Origin: Propionibacteriaceae bacterium | GTDB taxonomy: Bacteria > Actinomycetota > Actinomycetes > Propionibacteriales > Propionibacteriaceae | Length of the DNA: 12,572 bases | Direction of reading: 5' to 3' | NCBI GenBank assembly: GCA_030544185.1 | Contig: JAUNRO010000058.1 | Span: forward strand, 1 to 12,572 | Made by a program: the position numbers and the translations under genes | Shown here: one piece after another, positions 1-7,569 of the stretch | Position numbering within the stretch: position 1 is the first letter of the stretch | How the letters are laid out: each line of letters opens with the position of its first letter | Notes under the pieces: model-generated | The model's input: the letters and a program-made list of their open reading frames with translations, nothing else | Databases searched by the model: none | What the model was told of the DNA's origin: nothing

Positions 1-235
1 CGCCTTCTTCATCGCCTGGAACGACTTCGTCTATGGCATCTCGCTGACGTCCACCTCGGCCGCCCGTCCGGTCCCGGCCGCGCTGGCGTTCTTCACCGGC
101 GCCTCGCAGTTCGAGGAACCGGCCGGCGCCATCTCGGCGGCAGCGATCGTCGTCACCATTCCCGTCGTCATCATCGTCCTGCTCTTCCAGCGTCAGATCG
201 TTGCCGGTCTGACCCAGGGCGCGGTCAAGGGCTGA
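1..235 (+). CDS. Carbohydrate ABC transporter permease, C-terminal part (5' end outside window)
   Basis: The reading frame is open from base 2 to the TGA at 233-235 and gives the last 77 residues of an integral-membrane permease. It begins with [12 protein letters not shown], which resembles the conserved segment after the EAA loop of MalG/MsmG-type permeases. It contains one clear final membrane segment rich in Ala, Val and Ile (about residues 48-66), followed by a short cytoplasmic tail, [14 protein letters not shown], typical of the end of this family. The product should form half of the membrane channel of a sugar or polyol importer. The ATPase gene begins 24 bases downstream on the same strand, so the two are almost certainly one operon. 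The substrate cannot be read from this fragment. Confidence 0.85.
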   Translation, partial: AFFIAWNDFVYGISLTSTSAARPVPAALAFFTGASQFEEPAGAISAAAIVVTIPVVIIVLLFQRQIVAGLTQGAVKG

Positions 236-241
236 GCCCTC

Positions 242-247
242 AGGAGG
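242..247 (+). promoter_or_regulatory. Ribosome binding site of the ABC ATPase gene
   Basis: AGGAGG lies 12 bases before the ATG at 260, in the 24-base gap after the permease stop codon. It is a full-strength Shine-Dalgarno core, although its spacing is on the long side. It supports 260 as the start. Confidence 0.6.
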
Positions 248-259
248 ATTCGAAAGAAC

Positions 260-1513
260 ATGTCAACCATTGAATGCAAGAACCTGGTCAAGAAATACGA
301 TGACGGCTTCCCGGCCATCAACGATGTCTCCCTGGACATCGCCGACGGCGAGTTCATCATCCTCGTCGGGCCCTCGGGGTGCGGGAAGTCCACGCTGTTG
401 CGGATGATCGTCGGTCTGGAGGACATCACCTCCGGCGAGCTGCTGATCGACGGCAAGCGCATGAACGAGGTCGCCCCGCGGGACCGCAACCTGTCCATGG
501 TGTTCCAGAACTATGCGCTCTATCCCCACCTCACCGTCTATGAGAACATCGCGTTCCCACTGCGGCTGAACAAGAACAAGGGCGAGCAGAAGGACCTCGA
601 TGCCCGCGTCCGCCGGGCCGCGGAGATGCTCGACCTGAACGAGCACCTGGAACGCAAGCCGGGCAACCTGTCCGGTGGCCAGCGACAGCGCGTGGCGATG
701 GGCCGGGCGATCGTGCGGGAGGCCGATGCGTTCCTGTTCGATGAGCCGCTGTCCAACCTCGATGCCAAGCTGCGCGGGCAGATGCGGACCCAGATCGCGC
801 AACTGCAGCGTACGCTCGGCACGACCTCGGTCTATGTCACCCACGACCAGACCGAGGCCATGACGCTCGGGGACCGGGTCGCCGTGCTCAAGCGCGGCAT
901 CCTGCAGCAGGTCGCCAGCCCGCGGGAGCTCTATGAACAGCCGATCAACCTGTTCGTCGCGGGCTTCATCGGTTCGCCGGAGATGAACTTCCTGCCGGCC
1001 CACGCCGTGGACGGAAAGCTGCAGACTCCGCTGGGTGACCTGAAGGTCCCAGACGGCCACTACCGGGCCGCCGAGGACAAGGACATCGTCCTGCTCGGTG
1101 TCCGTCCGGAGCACTTCGAGGACGCCAAGCTGGTCGACGAGGGGGTCCGCAACGAGGGCACGGTCTTCAGCGCGAATCTCACCCACACCGAGTGGCTGGG
1201 CAACGAGCAGTACGGCTATATCCGCTATGAGGCCGACGAGAAGGTCAAGGGCAAGCTCGACGAGCTCGCCAAGGATCTCGACGGCGATGAGATGCAGCCG
1301 CAGATCGTTGTCGCGCTCGACTCGACCAGCCGCATCCGCGGTGGCGATACCGCCGACATCTGGATGGACACGCGCAAGCTGCACGTATTCGATCCCGAGA
1401 CGGGCGAGAACCTGACCCGCGACGCCGAGGCGGGTGCCCGGCTCACCGAGGAGGCCGCCCAGGAGCGGGCCGCCGAGATCGAGCGAGCAAGGGACAGCGA
1501 GCAGCAGCGCTGA
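260..1513 (+). CDS. Sugar ABC transporter ATP-binding protein (MsmK/UgpC/MalK type)
   Basis: This is the cytoplasmic ATPase that drives a carbohydrate importer, 417 residues long. Visible motifs are Walker A GPSGCGKST at 37-45, the Q-loop Gln at 83, the signature LSGGQ at 137-141, Walker B FLFDEP at 158-163, the D-loop SNLD at 165-168 and the switch His at 195 in VYVTHDQTEA. From about residue 235 a TOBE/OB-fold regulatory region follows, with LGVRPEHFED. This two-part build is typical of the MalK/UgpC subfamily, one ATPase of which may serve several sugar importers. At 417 residues it is longer than the usual 360-390. The extra length is mainly a charged Glu/Arg/Ala tail after about residue 380, probably helical. 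It is cotranscribed with the upstream permease and ends just before a strong terminator. The sugar is unknown. Confidence 0.95.
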   Translation: MSTIECKNLVKKYDDGFPAINDVSLDIADGEFIILVGPSGCGKSTLLRMIVGLEDITSGELLIDGKRMNEVAPRDRNLSMVFQNYALYPHLTVYENIAFPLRLNKNKGEQKDLDARVRRAAEMLDLNEHLERKPGNLSGGQRQRVAMGRAIVREADAFLFDEPLSNLDAKLRGQMRTQIAQLQRTLGTTSVYVTHDQTEAMTLGDRVAVLKRGILQQVASPRELYEQPINLFVAGFIGSPEMNFLPAHAVDGKLQTPLGDLKVPDGHYRAAEDKDIVLLGVRPEHFEDAKLVDEGVRNEGTVFSANLTHTEWLGNEQYGYIRYEADEKVKGKLDELAKDLDGDEMQPQIVVALDSTSRIRGGDTADIWMDTRKLHVFDPETGENLTRDAEAGARLTEEAAQERAAEIERARDSEQQR

Positions 1514-1527
1514 ACCCCAGCGAAACC

Positions 1528-1572
1528 AACGCCACGTGGCCCCGGCAGACCACGCCGGGGCCACGTGGCGTT
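1528..1572 (+). terminator. Intrinsic terminator after the sugar ABC operon
   Basis: A perfect 19-bp inverted repeat has its left arm at 1528-1546 and right arm at 1554-1572, with a 7-nt loop. The core arm is GCCACGTGGCCCCGGC. The left arm starts with AA and the right arm ends with TT, but there is no long T-run. It begins 14 bases after the ATPase stop codon. The very stable GC-rich stem fits actinobacterial terminators. It separates the ABC operon from the next gene. Confidence 0.8.
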
Positions 1573-1659
1573 CCGCGCTGCAGGCTTGGCGGATCCGACT
1601 ACTGAGCGGTTGGCAGACTGGCTAGGCTCATGGCTGCTGAGCGAACGCAAGGAGGCGTC

Positions 1660-2727
1660 ATGAAGGTTGCGGTGCTGGGATCGGGCAACGGCGGGCTCGC
1701 CTGCGCGTTCGAGTTGTCCAAGGCGGGCCGGGAGGTCGCCCTGTTCGATCTGCCACAATTCGGCGCCCAGATCGCCGCGGTCGCCGAGGTGGGCGGCATC
1801 ACCGCTACCGGTCAGCTGGCGGGCTTTGCGCCCGTGGTCTATGCCGGCCACGACATCGCCGCTGCCCTCGATGGCGCGGACCTCGTGCTGGTGGTCGGCC
1901 CCGCGTTCGCGACACCCCCGATGGCCGAGGTCTGCCGCGGCCACCTCAAGCCCGGGATGGCCGTCATCGTCTGCCCCAGCTCCTGCGCCGGGGCGCTGAC
2001 CTTCCGCCAGATCGCCGAGCTGGGCCCAGACAGCGGGGTCCTCGTCGGCGAGACCAGCACCCTCCCCTATGCCGTGCGCATCACCGGCCCCGGCCAGATC
2101 AACATCTTCCACCGGCTCACCACGGGCACCTATCTGGCCGCGACACCACCGAGCGACACCGACCGGCTCTTCGCCCTGGTCGAGGACGTGTGGCCGCTGG
2201 AGAAGGGCGACTCGGTCCTCCAGACGACCCTGCAGAACGGCAATCCCGTCATCCACCCGGCCGTGAGCCTGCTCAATGCCGGCCTCATCGACCGGGGCGG
2301 GGACTTCCTGTTCTATGAGGACGGCGTCACCGAGGGCGTGGGCCGGCTGATCGAAGGCGTCGACCGCGAACGCCTCGCGATCGCCGAAGCACTCGGCGTG
2401 CGCGTGCTGTCCGAGCCGGCCCTGGGCGTCCGCCAGGGCTATATGACCGAGGAGAACTATTCCACCGACTATTCCACGGCGCCCGGCTTCCTCGGCATCG
2501 GCGCCCAGGGCCAGCTCGACCATCGCTATCTCACCGAGGACGTCGGCTATGGCCTGGTGTTCCTCGCCGACCTCGGCCTGCGCCTGGGGGTGCCGACACC
2601 GGTGATGGATGCGGTCATCGAGATCACCAACGTCGTCCTCGGCCGCGACTTCCGCGCCGAGCAGGCCCGGACGCTGGAGTCACTGGGTTATGGCCACCTC
2701 AGCACCGAGGAACTGCGCGCCCTCTGA
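1660..2727 (+). CDS. NAD(P)-dependent opine (octopine/nopaline) dehydrogenase family protein
   Basis: The protein has 355 residues. The N-terminal Rossmann fold starts immediately with KVAVLGSGNGG, whose dinucleotide-binding glycines fall at residues 7-12. The C-terminal all-helical domain carries NGNPVIHPAVSLLNAG, with His199 in the place of the catalytic His of the opine dehydrogenase family. Members reductively join an amino acid to an alpha-keto acid, or oxidise the product, using NAD(P)H; some act on related substrates. I chose ATG 1660 because AAGGAGG at 1649-1655 precedes it and the Rossmann motif then sits at the very N-terminus; an in-frame ATG at 1630 would add ten unrelated residues. 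It follows the terminator of the ABC operon, so it probably has its own promoter; TAGGCT at 1623-1628 is a possible -10 but I see no good -35. It converges on the CAP gene with a 9-base gap. All ten tyrosines use TAT. Confidence 0.85.
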   Translation: MKVAVLGSGNGGLACAFELSKAGREVALFDLPQFGAQIAAVAEVGGITATGQLAGFAPVVYAGHDIAAALDGADLVLVVGPAFATPPMAEVCRGHLKPGMAVIVCPSSCAGALTFRQIAELGPDSGVLVGETSTLPYAVRITGPGQINIFHRLTTGTYLAATPPSDTDRLFALVEDVWPLEKGDSVLQTTLQNGNPVIHPAVSLLNAGLIDRGGDFLFYEDGVTEGVGRLIEGVDRERLAIAEALGVRVLSEPALGVRQGYMTEENYSTDYSTAPGFLGIGAQGQLDHRYLTEDVGYGLVFLADLGLRLGVPTPVMDAVIEITNVVLGRDFRAEQARTLESLGYGHLSTEELRAL

Positions 2728-2736
2728 CGACCCGGC

Positions 2737-3492
2737 TCAGCCGCCGAACTGCTGGGTGGCGTAGGAGCCGCTGTCGGACCAGCCCACGCCGAGCTGGGTG
2801 AGGTTGGGATTGAGGATGTTCGCCCGGTGGCCCGGCGAGTTCATCCACATCTCGACGGTCCGCTCGGGTGTCCGCCCGCCCATGGCGACGTTCTCCGCGG
2901 CGGTGCGCAACTCGCACGTGCCCATCCAGTCCCTCAGGTTGCTGTGATAGAGCCGCTGCTCACCGCTCATCCGCTCCGACCACTGCTGTGCCGAATCGGC
3001 GAGGCAGTCGTTGTGGGTCAGCGGGGCGAGCCCCGCCTGGGCACGCTCCGCGTTCGTGAGCTCGAGGATCCGGGCGGCCTGGTCCGACTGCGCAGCAGGT
3101 GCCTGAGTGCTCGGCGCGGGCGCGGTCTCGGCCACTGGCTCGGCGGGTGCGGTCTCAGCCGGAGCCGCCATCCTGCGCTGCGCGGGCGCAGCCTGGGTCG
3201 CCGCCGGCGCGGGCTGTGCGGGTGCGGTCTGGGTGGGAGCCGGGGTCCACTCCCCCCGGGTGGGCGCGGACTTCCACGTCAGCCGCCGGTCCTGCTGCTG
3301 ATCTCCGCACCAGGCCCGCGGCCACTCGAAGAAGGCCAGCCGGATGTTGCACCAGGAGGGTCGGGACTGCTCGGCCGGCGCGGCGGGTGCACCGGTCGGG
3401 GTGGCGGCGGCAGCCGGCGCCAGGGCCAGGGTGGCGGCGCCCGAGAGGGCCACCGCGGCGACGGCGCGACGAAGCCAGGCGTGACGATTCAT
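2737..3492 (-). CDS. Secreted CAP/SCP-domain protein (YkwD-like)
   Basis: The 251-residue protein starts with a Sec-type signal peptide: MNRHAWLRRA, then an Ala/Leu/Val core, with likely cleavage near residue 30. A mature N-terminal part contains Cys48 and Cys62, and a Pro/Ala/Thr-rich low-complexity linker runs from about 83 to 136. The C-terminal CAP domain (about 138-251) shows LTNAERAQAG, H183 in LYHSN, E200-N201 in AAENVAMG, and MNSPGHRANILNP with H222, which are the conserved CAP positions. Cys163 and Cys193 may form a disulfide. Bacterial CAP proteins are extracellular or wall-associated; their biochemical role is mostly unsettled. The ATG at 3490-3492 is preceded by GAGGAA at 3499-3504, six bases away. 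The gene is alone on its strand, between the opine dehydrogenase and the alr operon. Confidence 0.9.
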   Translation of the reverse strand: MNRHAWLRRAVAAVALSGAATLALAPAAAATPTGAPAAPAEQSRPSWCNIRLAFFEWPRAWCGDQQQDRRLTWKSAPTRGEWTPAPTQTAPAQPAPAATQAAPAQRRMAAPAETAPAEPVAETAPAPSTQAPAAQSDQAARILELTNAERAQAGLAPLTHNDCLADSAQQWSERMSGEQRLYHSNLRDWMGTCELRTAAENVAMGGRTPERTVEMWMNSPGHRANILNPNLTQLGVGWSDSGSYATQQFGG

Positions 3493-3851
3493 GGGAAGTT
3501 CCTCAGTTCGCTCGGGGGGTAGTTCGCTGGGGCGGTTCGGTGAGAACCCGGCGTCACCCTAGGGCCTGACCAACCGGAAACAAATCGTTGTGGATTGGTT
3601 ATCTCCCCTCCGGCATCTTCCTCTGGCCCAACTCCCGCTGGGACCGTTAACGTTGGTTGTTTCGCGTTTCTTGGCTCTCCTGCTGACCAGCCGTCGGCCC
3701 CAAGCGGGACGTTTGCCCCAGTCCGACATGAGAACCGGCCTCGTCCGGGAACGCGCGGCGCCGCACCCGCCGGGCAGGCGACCATCCGAACGGGCCGCCC
3801 GGCGAACTCGCCGGTTGTGGCGCCGTCTCCGGTGCCCCATGCGGAACGACC
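3493..3851 (-). other. Intergenic region and leader of the CAP-domain gene
   Basis: These 359 bases hold no convincing gene; open frames here lack family resemblance and a ribosome binding site. Next to the CAP start are two direct copies of AGCGAACT (- strand) at 3521-3528 and 3505-3512, with a weaker relative, ACCGAACC, just upstream. At 3799-3814 lies a small GC-rich hairpin (6-bp arms, 4-nt loop) without a T-run, about 40 bases downstream of the alpha/beta hydrolase stop, which might weakly terminate the acpS operon. The stretch 3570-3670 is noticeably less GC-rich than its surroundings. Confidence 0.6.
3556..3583 (-). promoter_or_regulatory. Possible promoter of the CAP-domain gene
   Basis: Read on the - strand, TTGTTT (3583-3578) is followed after 16 bases by TAGGGT (3561-3556), a -35/-10 pair of acceptable actinobacterial quality. 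Transcription would begin near 3549 and leave a leader of about 55 bases before the ATG at 3492. The leader would contain both AGCGAACT repeats. This is pattern matching only. Confidence 0.35.
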
Positions 3852-4940
3852 TCAGCCCACCCGCTCCAGGTTCCGTTCGGCGCGGGCGACCAGCCGCTCC
3901 AACACCTCGTTGTATTCCACGTGGTGCTCGATCATCCCCATATGCCCCGAATCGGGCATCTCGAGGGACTCCGCCCCGGGCAGGGCCAACACGATCCGGT
4001 GGGTGTGCTCGATCGGGATGATCTGATCGGTGACCCCGCCGATCACCGCGGTCTCGATCCGGGCCAGGACCTCCAGCCCCCGCCCACCATCGAATTCCGC
4101 GAACGCCGGATAGAAGTCCGCGACCACATCGAGCGGCGTGAGTGAGATCATCTCGCTGAGGAAGTCCACGTATTCCCCCGGCACCTGCGACCCGAACCCC
4201 CCACGCCGGGTCACCACATAGGCGATGTCGGAGCTCGCCTTGCGGCTCTTCTCCACCACCGTCGGGATGCGGTTGAGCGCGGCCATCAGTGGCTCGACCA
4301 GTCGCGGAAACAGCTCGCCGGGGATGCCCTTGACGATCGAATGGTTGCGCATATCGCCACCGGAGGTGGCCAGCAGTCCAACGCCGACCACCTTGGAGCC
4401 GATCAGCTTGGGATAGCGGGCCGCGAACTCCATGATCGCCATCCCGCCCATCGAGTGCCCCATCAGCACCACAGGCTCATCGGGCTCGGTCGTCGTGTCG
4501 AGGATCAGCTTGAGGTCGCGGGCCAGCTGACGGATCCGGCACCGCTTCCCCGCCGAACGCCCCGAGCGGCCGTGGCTGCGCTGGTCATAGAGCACGATCT
4601 TGTGCCGCCCGCGGAAGTGCTTGCGGATGAAGTGCCAGCAGTGCAGCGACAGCACGAAGCCGTGCACCATCACGATCGTCACTCCGGGCTCGGTGCCGGG
4701 GGTCGGCTCGTCGACCTCCACATGGAGTTCCACGCCGTCGCGGGTCACGACCGGCGGCCCCGGCGCGCGCAGCGTGAAGAACGGCTCGCGCTCGGGCAGT
4801 GCCGCCCGGTCCTTCTTGAACACCTGGCTGACCACGCGGCGTTCGAGCTCGAATCCCGTCGCGATCGCACCCGCGGCCAGGGCGCCGATGCCCGTCACCA
4901 GGCCCAAGCCCTTGGCGATCCGGCCGCTGCCCCTGCTCAC
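3852..4940 (-). CDS. Alpha/beta hydrolase of the alr operon
   Basis: The protein has 362 residues. An N-terminal hydrophobic segment (about 12-29, GLVTGIGALAAGAIATG) could anchor it to the membrane. The alpha/beta-hydrolase fold shows the oxyanion HG in VMVHGF (93-94), the nucleophile elbow GHSMGG with Ser163, an acid at Asp305 in GGVTDQIIP and the catalytic His333 in DSGHMGM. The substrate is unknown; esterase or lipase-like activity is the family expectation. The start is GTG at 4940-4938, overlapping the alr stop by four bases (GTGA), with GGAGG about eight bases upstream, so translation is probably coupled to alr. In many actinobacteria a hydrolase like this sits between alr and tsaE. Here no tsaE follows. 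Confidence 0.88.
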   Translation of the reverse strand: MSRGSGRIAKGLGLVTGIGALAAGAIATGFELERRVVSQVFKKDRAALPEREPFFTLRAPGPPVVTRDGVELHVEVDEPTPGTEPGVTIVMVHGFVLSLHCWHFIRKHFRGRHKIVLYDQRSHGRSGRSAGKRCRIRQLARDLKLILDTTTEPDEPVVLMGHSMGGMAIMEFAARYPKLIGSKVVGVGLLATSGGDMRNHSIVKGIPGELFPRLVEPLMAALNRIPTVVEKSRKASSDIAYVVTRRGGFGSQVPGEYVDFLSEMISLTPLDVVADFYPAFAEFDGGRGLEVLARIETAVIGGVTDQIIPIEHTHRIVLALPGAESLEMPDSGHMGMIEHHVEYNEVLERLVARAERNLERVG

Positions 4941-6100
4941 TGGACACCTCCGGCATACCTCCGCTGAACCCGTGGCCCGATCCGCGTCACGATCTCATAG
5001 CCGATGGTCCCGCAGGCTGCCGCCCACTCGGAGGCGCTCGGGAAGCCCGCGCCGCCGAACAGCGTGATCTCGTCGCCCGCCTGCTCGCGCGCGCCCGGGC
5101 CGAGGTCGACGACGAACTGGTCCATGCAGACCCTGCCGGCGATAGGGGTACGCCGGCCGGCGACCATGCACGCGGCTGCCGCTCCCGAGTCCCGCGAGGA
5201 GGCCGCCCGGGGGATGCCGTCGGCGTACCCCAACGGGACGAGCCCCAGCACCGTCTCCCCGGTCGCCGCCCAGGTGTGACCATAGGAGACCGCTGTCCCA
5301 GCACCGGCGGCCTTCGCGCCCAGGAGCTGGGCGCGCAGGCGCATGACGGGCTGCAGGGGTATGCCGGCGTTGGCGGCCACGTCGCCATCCGCGGGGTCGA
5401 CGCCATAGGCGGCGATGCCCACGCGGACGAGCTCGAAGCGCAGGTGGGGCATGCCGAGCGCAGCGGCGGAGTTGGCGAGGTGACGGATCGGAACCGTCAG
5501 CCCTGCGGCGCGGGCCTGCTGGACCGCCTGGTCGAAGGCGGCGGTCTGGGCCGCGGTGGCCGGATGGCCGGGGTCGTCGGATGCGGCGAGATGGGACCAG
5601 ACCGCGACGACCTCGATGGCGCCCGTCTCGACCGCGGCGGCGGCGTCGGCGCACAGGTCGGCCCACCGGTCGGCCGGGCAGCCGTTGCGGGACAGCCCAG
5701 TGTCGACCTTGAGGTGGACCCGGGCGGGGTGGCCGGCGGTCGCGGCGGCCGCGACGACCCGGGACAGCTGAGCCGGGTGATGGACGGCGAGGTCGACGTC
5801 GAGGGCGATGGGCACCACGACGTCCTCGTCCTCGCCATAGAGCCAGCAGAACAGCCGGCCGGTGTCCCCGGCCTCCCGGAGCCCCTTCGCCTCACCGATC
5901 GTGGCGACGCCGAGCCACCGCGCGCCGGCCGCGCGCGCCGTCCGGGCGCACGGCAGGATGCCGTGGCCATAGGCATCGGCCTTGACCACGACCATCAGCT
6001 CGGCGGGCGCGACGAGTTCGGCGATGGCCCGGACGTTGGCGGCGAAGGCATCGAGGTCGATCTCCGCCGACGCCGTCTCCGGGTGGATCAGCTCACTCAT
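4937..6100 (-). CDS. alr: Alanine racemase
   Basis: This PLP enzyme interconverts L- and D-alanine and so supplies D-Ala for peptidoglycan. It has 387 residues from the chosen start, a normal length. The PLP-binding Lys40 lies in VVVKADAYGHG. LKVDTGLSRNG holds Arg138, and SYGHTW holds Tyr273, the second catalytic base. VCMDQFVVDLG and the C-terminal GTIGYEIVTRIGPRVQRRY are also family hallmarks. A longer in-frame start at 6157 would add 19 residues inside nnr. I prefer ATG 6100-6098 because GGAGGG (6108-6103) precedes it and it overlaps the nnr stop as ATGA. The stop overlaps the hydrolase GTG. It is an operon with acpS and nnr upstream. All expected active-site residues are present. Confidence 0.95.
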   Translation of the reverse strand: MSELIHPETASAEIDLDAFAANVRAIAELVAPAELMVVVKADAYGHGILPCARTARAAGARWLGVATIGEAKGLREAGDTGRLFCWLYGEDEDVVVPIALDVDLAVHHPAQLSRVVAAAATAGHPARVHLKVDTGLSRNGCPADRWADLCADAAAAVETGAIEVVAVWSHLAASDDPGHPATAAQTAAFDQAVQQARAAGLTVPIRHLANSAAALGMPHLRFELVRVGIAAYGVDPADGDVAANAGIPLQPVMRLRAQLLGAKAAGAGTAVSYGHTWAATGETVLGLVPLGYADGIPRAASSRDSGAAAACMVAGRRTPIAGRVCMDQFVVDLGPGAREQAGDEITLFGGAGFPSASEWAAACGTIGYEIVTRIGPRVQRRYAGGVQ

Positions 6101-7569
6101 GCATCCCTCCGCTGCGATCCGCTGCGATCCGTTCGAGCCTGCTCCTGGGTGAGCCATTCGAGCTCGGCGATCGTGTCCGGCAGGCGGCGGGCGATTTCTG
6201 TTGGGGGGTGGGGTCCGGGGTGGGCGCGGGCGGTGATGGCCTGCGCCGAGGCGGCCGCGACCGCGGCCGTGCGGGCGTCGAGGCCCGCGGCGAGCAGGGT
6301 CGCGCAGATCCCCGCGAGGGTGTCACCGGAGCCGGCCTGGCCCGTCCAGGGCGGGCCCGGAACGGCGACGTGGACGCATGAGTCGCCGGGGCGCGCGGCA
6401 TACTGCGTCGCCCCCTTCAGCAGCACCGTCGCCCCCGTGCGCTCGGTGGCGGCGCGCACCGAGCCGATCGGATCGGTCTCCACGGCGCTGCGCTCGACGC
6501 CGAGCAGGCGCGCCAGCTCGCCCGCGTGCGGGGTGAGCAGCACGTGCTCGCCGAGCTGGCCGGGCAGCAGCCCGAGCGCATCGGCGTCGATCACGGTCGG
6601 GGCGCCGGTGGCGAGCACGGATTCGAGTTCAGTGCGCCGCTCGCGGCTCTGCCCCCAGCCGGGCCCGCAGAGGTAGGCCTGGCAGCGGCCCTGGCCGTGG
6701 ACGACGTTCGGGAAGTGGGCGATCACGGTGTCGCGGAGCGACTCCGGGCCGAGGAAGCGCACCATGCCCGCCCCGGCGCACACCGCTCCCCCGAGCGCCA
6801 GCAGGCCCGCGCCGGGATAGTCGGCCGAGCCGGCATCGAGCCCGACGACCCCGCGCCCGTACTTGTCCGATGTGCTCGTCGGGAACGGCCACACGCGGGC
6901 GACATCAACCGCCTCCCACTGCACGATCAGCGGCTCCTGCGGGTGCAGGCCGATGTCGACGAAGGTGACCTCGCCGGCCAGCTCGCGGGCGGGGCTGACG
7001 AGCAGGCTCGGCTTCCACGCCCCGAACGTGACGGTCGCGTCGGCCTCGAACACCGGCTCGGTGGGGCGTACGCTCTCCACGCCCAGACCCGACGGCAGGT
7101 CCACCGCGACCACGTCGGCCGCGACCCGGGCGGCCGTCGCGAGCTCCGCGAGCGGGCCCGAGATCCCGTCCCGGCCGCCGATGCCGAACCCGGCGTCGAT
7201 GACCTGGTCGACCGTGCCGCGGTCGAGCGCCACGAGGGCAGCGGGCAGGTCGAGCTCGCGGGCACCGGCCGCGAGCGCCGCATCCCAGCCGGCCCGGTGG
7301 ACGTCGGTGGTGACCTTCCAGAGGAGTACGCGGGCTCCGTGCCGCGCAAGATAGGCGCCCGCGAACAGCCCGTCGCCGCCGTTGTTGCCGGGACCGACCA
7401 CGACGAGCACCCGGGCGCCGGTCACCCGGCCGCGGCGGCGCCGCAGCCGCTTCGCACAGGCAACCGCCAGCCCACGCGCGGCGATCTGCATGAGCGCATC
7501 ATCGCCCACAACGGCCATCACCTCCGCTTCGGCGGCGCGGATGCTGTCGGTGGCATAGGCGAACTTCAT
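6097..7569 (-). CDS. nnr: Bifunctional NAD(P)H-hydrate epimerase / ADP-dependent (S)-NAD(P)H-hydrate dehydratase
   Basis: This repair enzyme restores damaged (hydrated) NAD(P)H: the N-terminal YjeF-like domain epimerises the R form, and the C-terminal kinase-like domain dehydrates the S form using ADP. It has 490 residues. In the epimerase half, VVVGPGNNGGDG (57-67) is the signature, followed by DAGFGIGG (126-132) and DLPSG (157-161). In the dehydratase half are DKYGRG (235-240), CGPGWG (301-306), DADALGLL (328-335), TPHAGELARLLG (346-357), LLKGATQYA (383-391) and the nucleotide-binding GQAGSGDTLAG (410-420). The ATG at 7569-7567 overlaps the acpS stop by four bases; its stop overlaps alr in the same way. 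A 10-bp tandem repeat, GCTGCGATCC, lies at its 3' end (6111-6130). Confidence 0.93.
   Translation of the reverse strand: MKFAYATDSIRAAEAEVMAVVGDDALMQIAARGLAVACAKRLRRRRGRVTGARVLVVVGPGNNGGDGLFAGAYLARHGARVLLWKVTTDVHRAGWDAALAAGARELDLPAALVALDRGTVDQVIDAGFGIGGRDGISGPLAELATAARVAADVVAVDLPSGLGVESVRPTEPVFEADATVTFGAWKPSLLVSPARELAGEVTFVDIGLHPQEPLIVQWEAVDVARVWPFPTSTSDKYGRGVVGLDAGSADYPGAGLLALGGAVCAGAGMVRFLGPESLRDTVIAHFPNVVHGQGRCQAYLCGPGWGQSRERRTELESVLATGAPTVIDADALGLLPGQLGEHVLLTPHAGELARLLGVERSAVETDPIGSVRAATERTGATVLLKGATQYAARPGDSCVHVAVPGPPWTGQAGSGDTLAGICATLLAAGLDARTAAVAAASAQAITARAHPGPHPPTEIARRLPDTIAELEWLTQEQARTDRSGSQRRDA

Noticed and set aside
263..1564. Long antisense open frame across the ABC ATPase
   Set aside because: It mirrors the GC-rich coding frame of a clear ATPase gene, lacks a ribosome binding site and matches no family.
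1225..2523. Antisense frame spanning the terminator and opine dehydrogenase
   Set aside because: It crosses a strong terminator and two well-supported genes on the other strand, with a His/Gly/Arg-rich nonsense composition.
3493..3600. c-di-AMP (ydaO-type) riboswitch upstream of the CAP gene
   Set aside because: Such riboswitches often precede wall-remodelling genes in actinobacteria and a few bases (CCGAACC, AGCGAAC) recall the motif. The conserved 3' core (CCGACAGCTAAC) and the long paired architecture are not present.
6101..6157. Longer alr start at 6157
   Set aside because: The extra 19 residues lie inside nnr with no ribosome binding site, while ATG 6100 has GGAGGG and the same ATGA overlap pattern as the other junctions.
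5276..6676. 466-residue + strand frame over alr and nnr
   Set aside because: Both underlying - strand genes carry all their catalytic motifs. The + frame is a GC-rich shadow.
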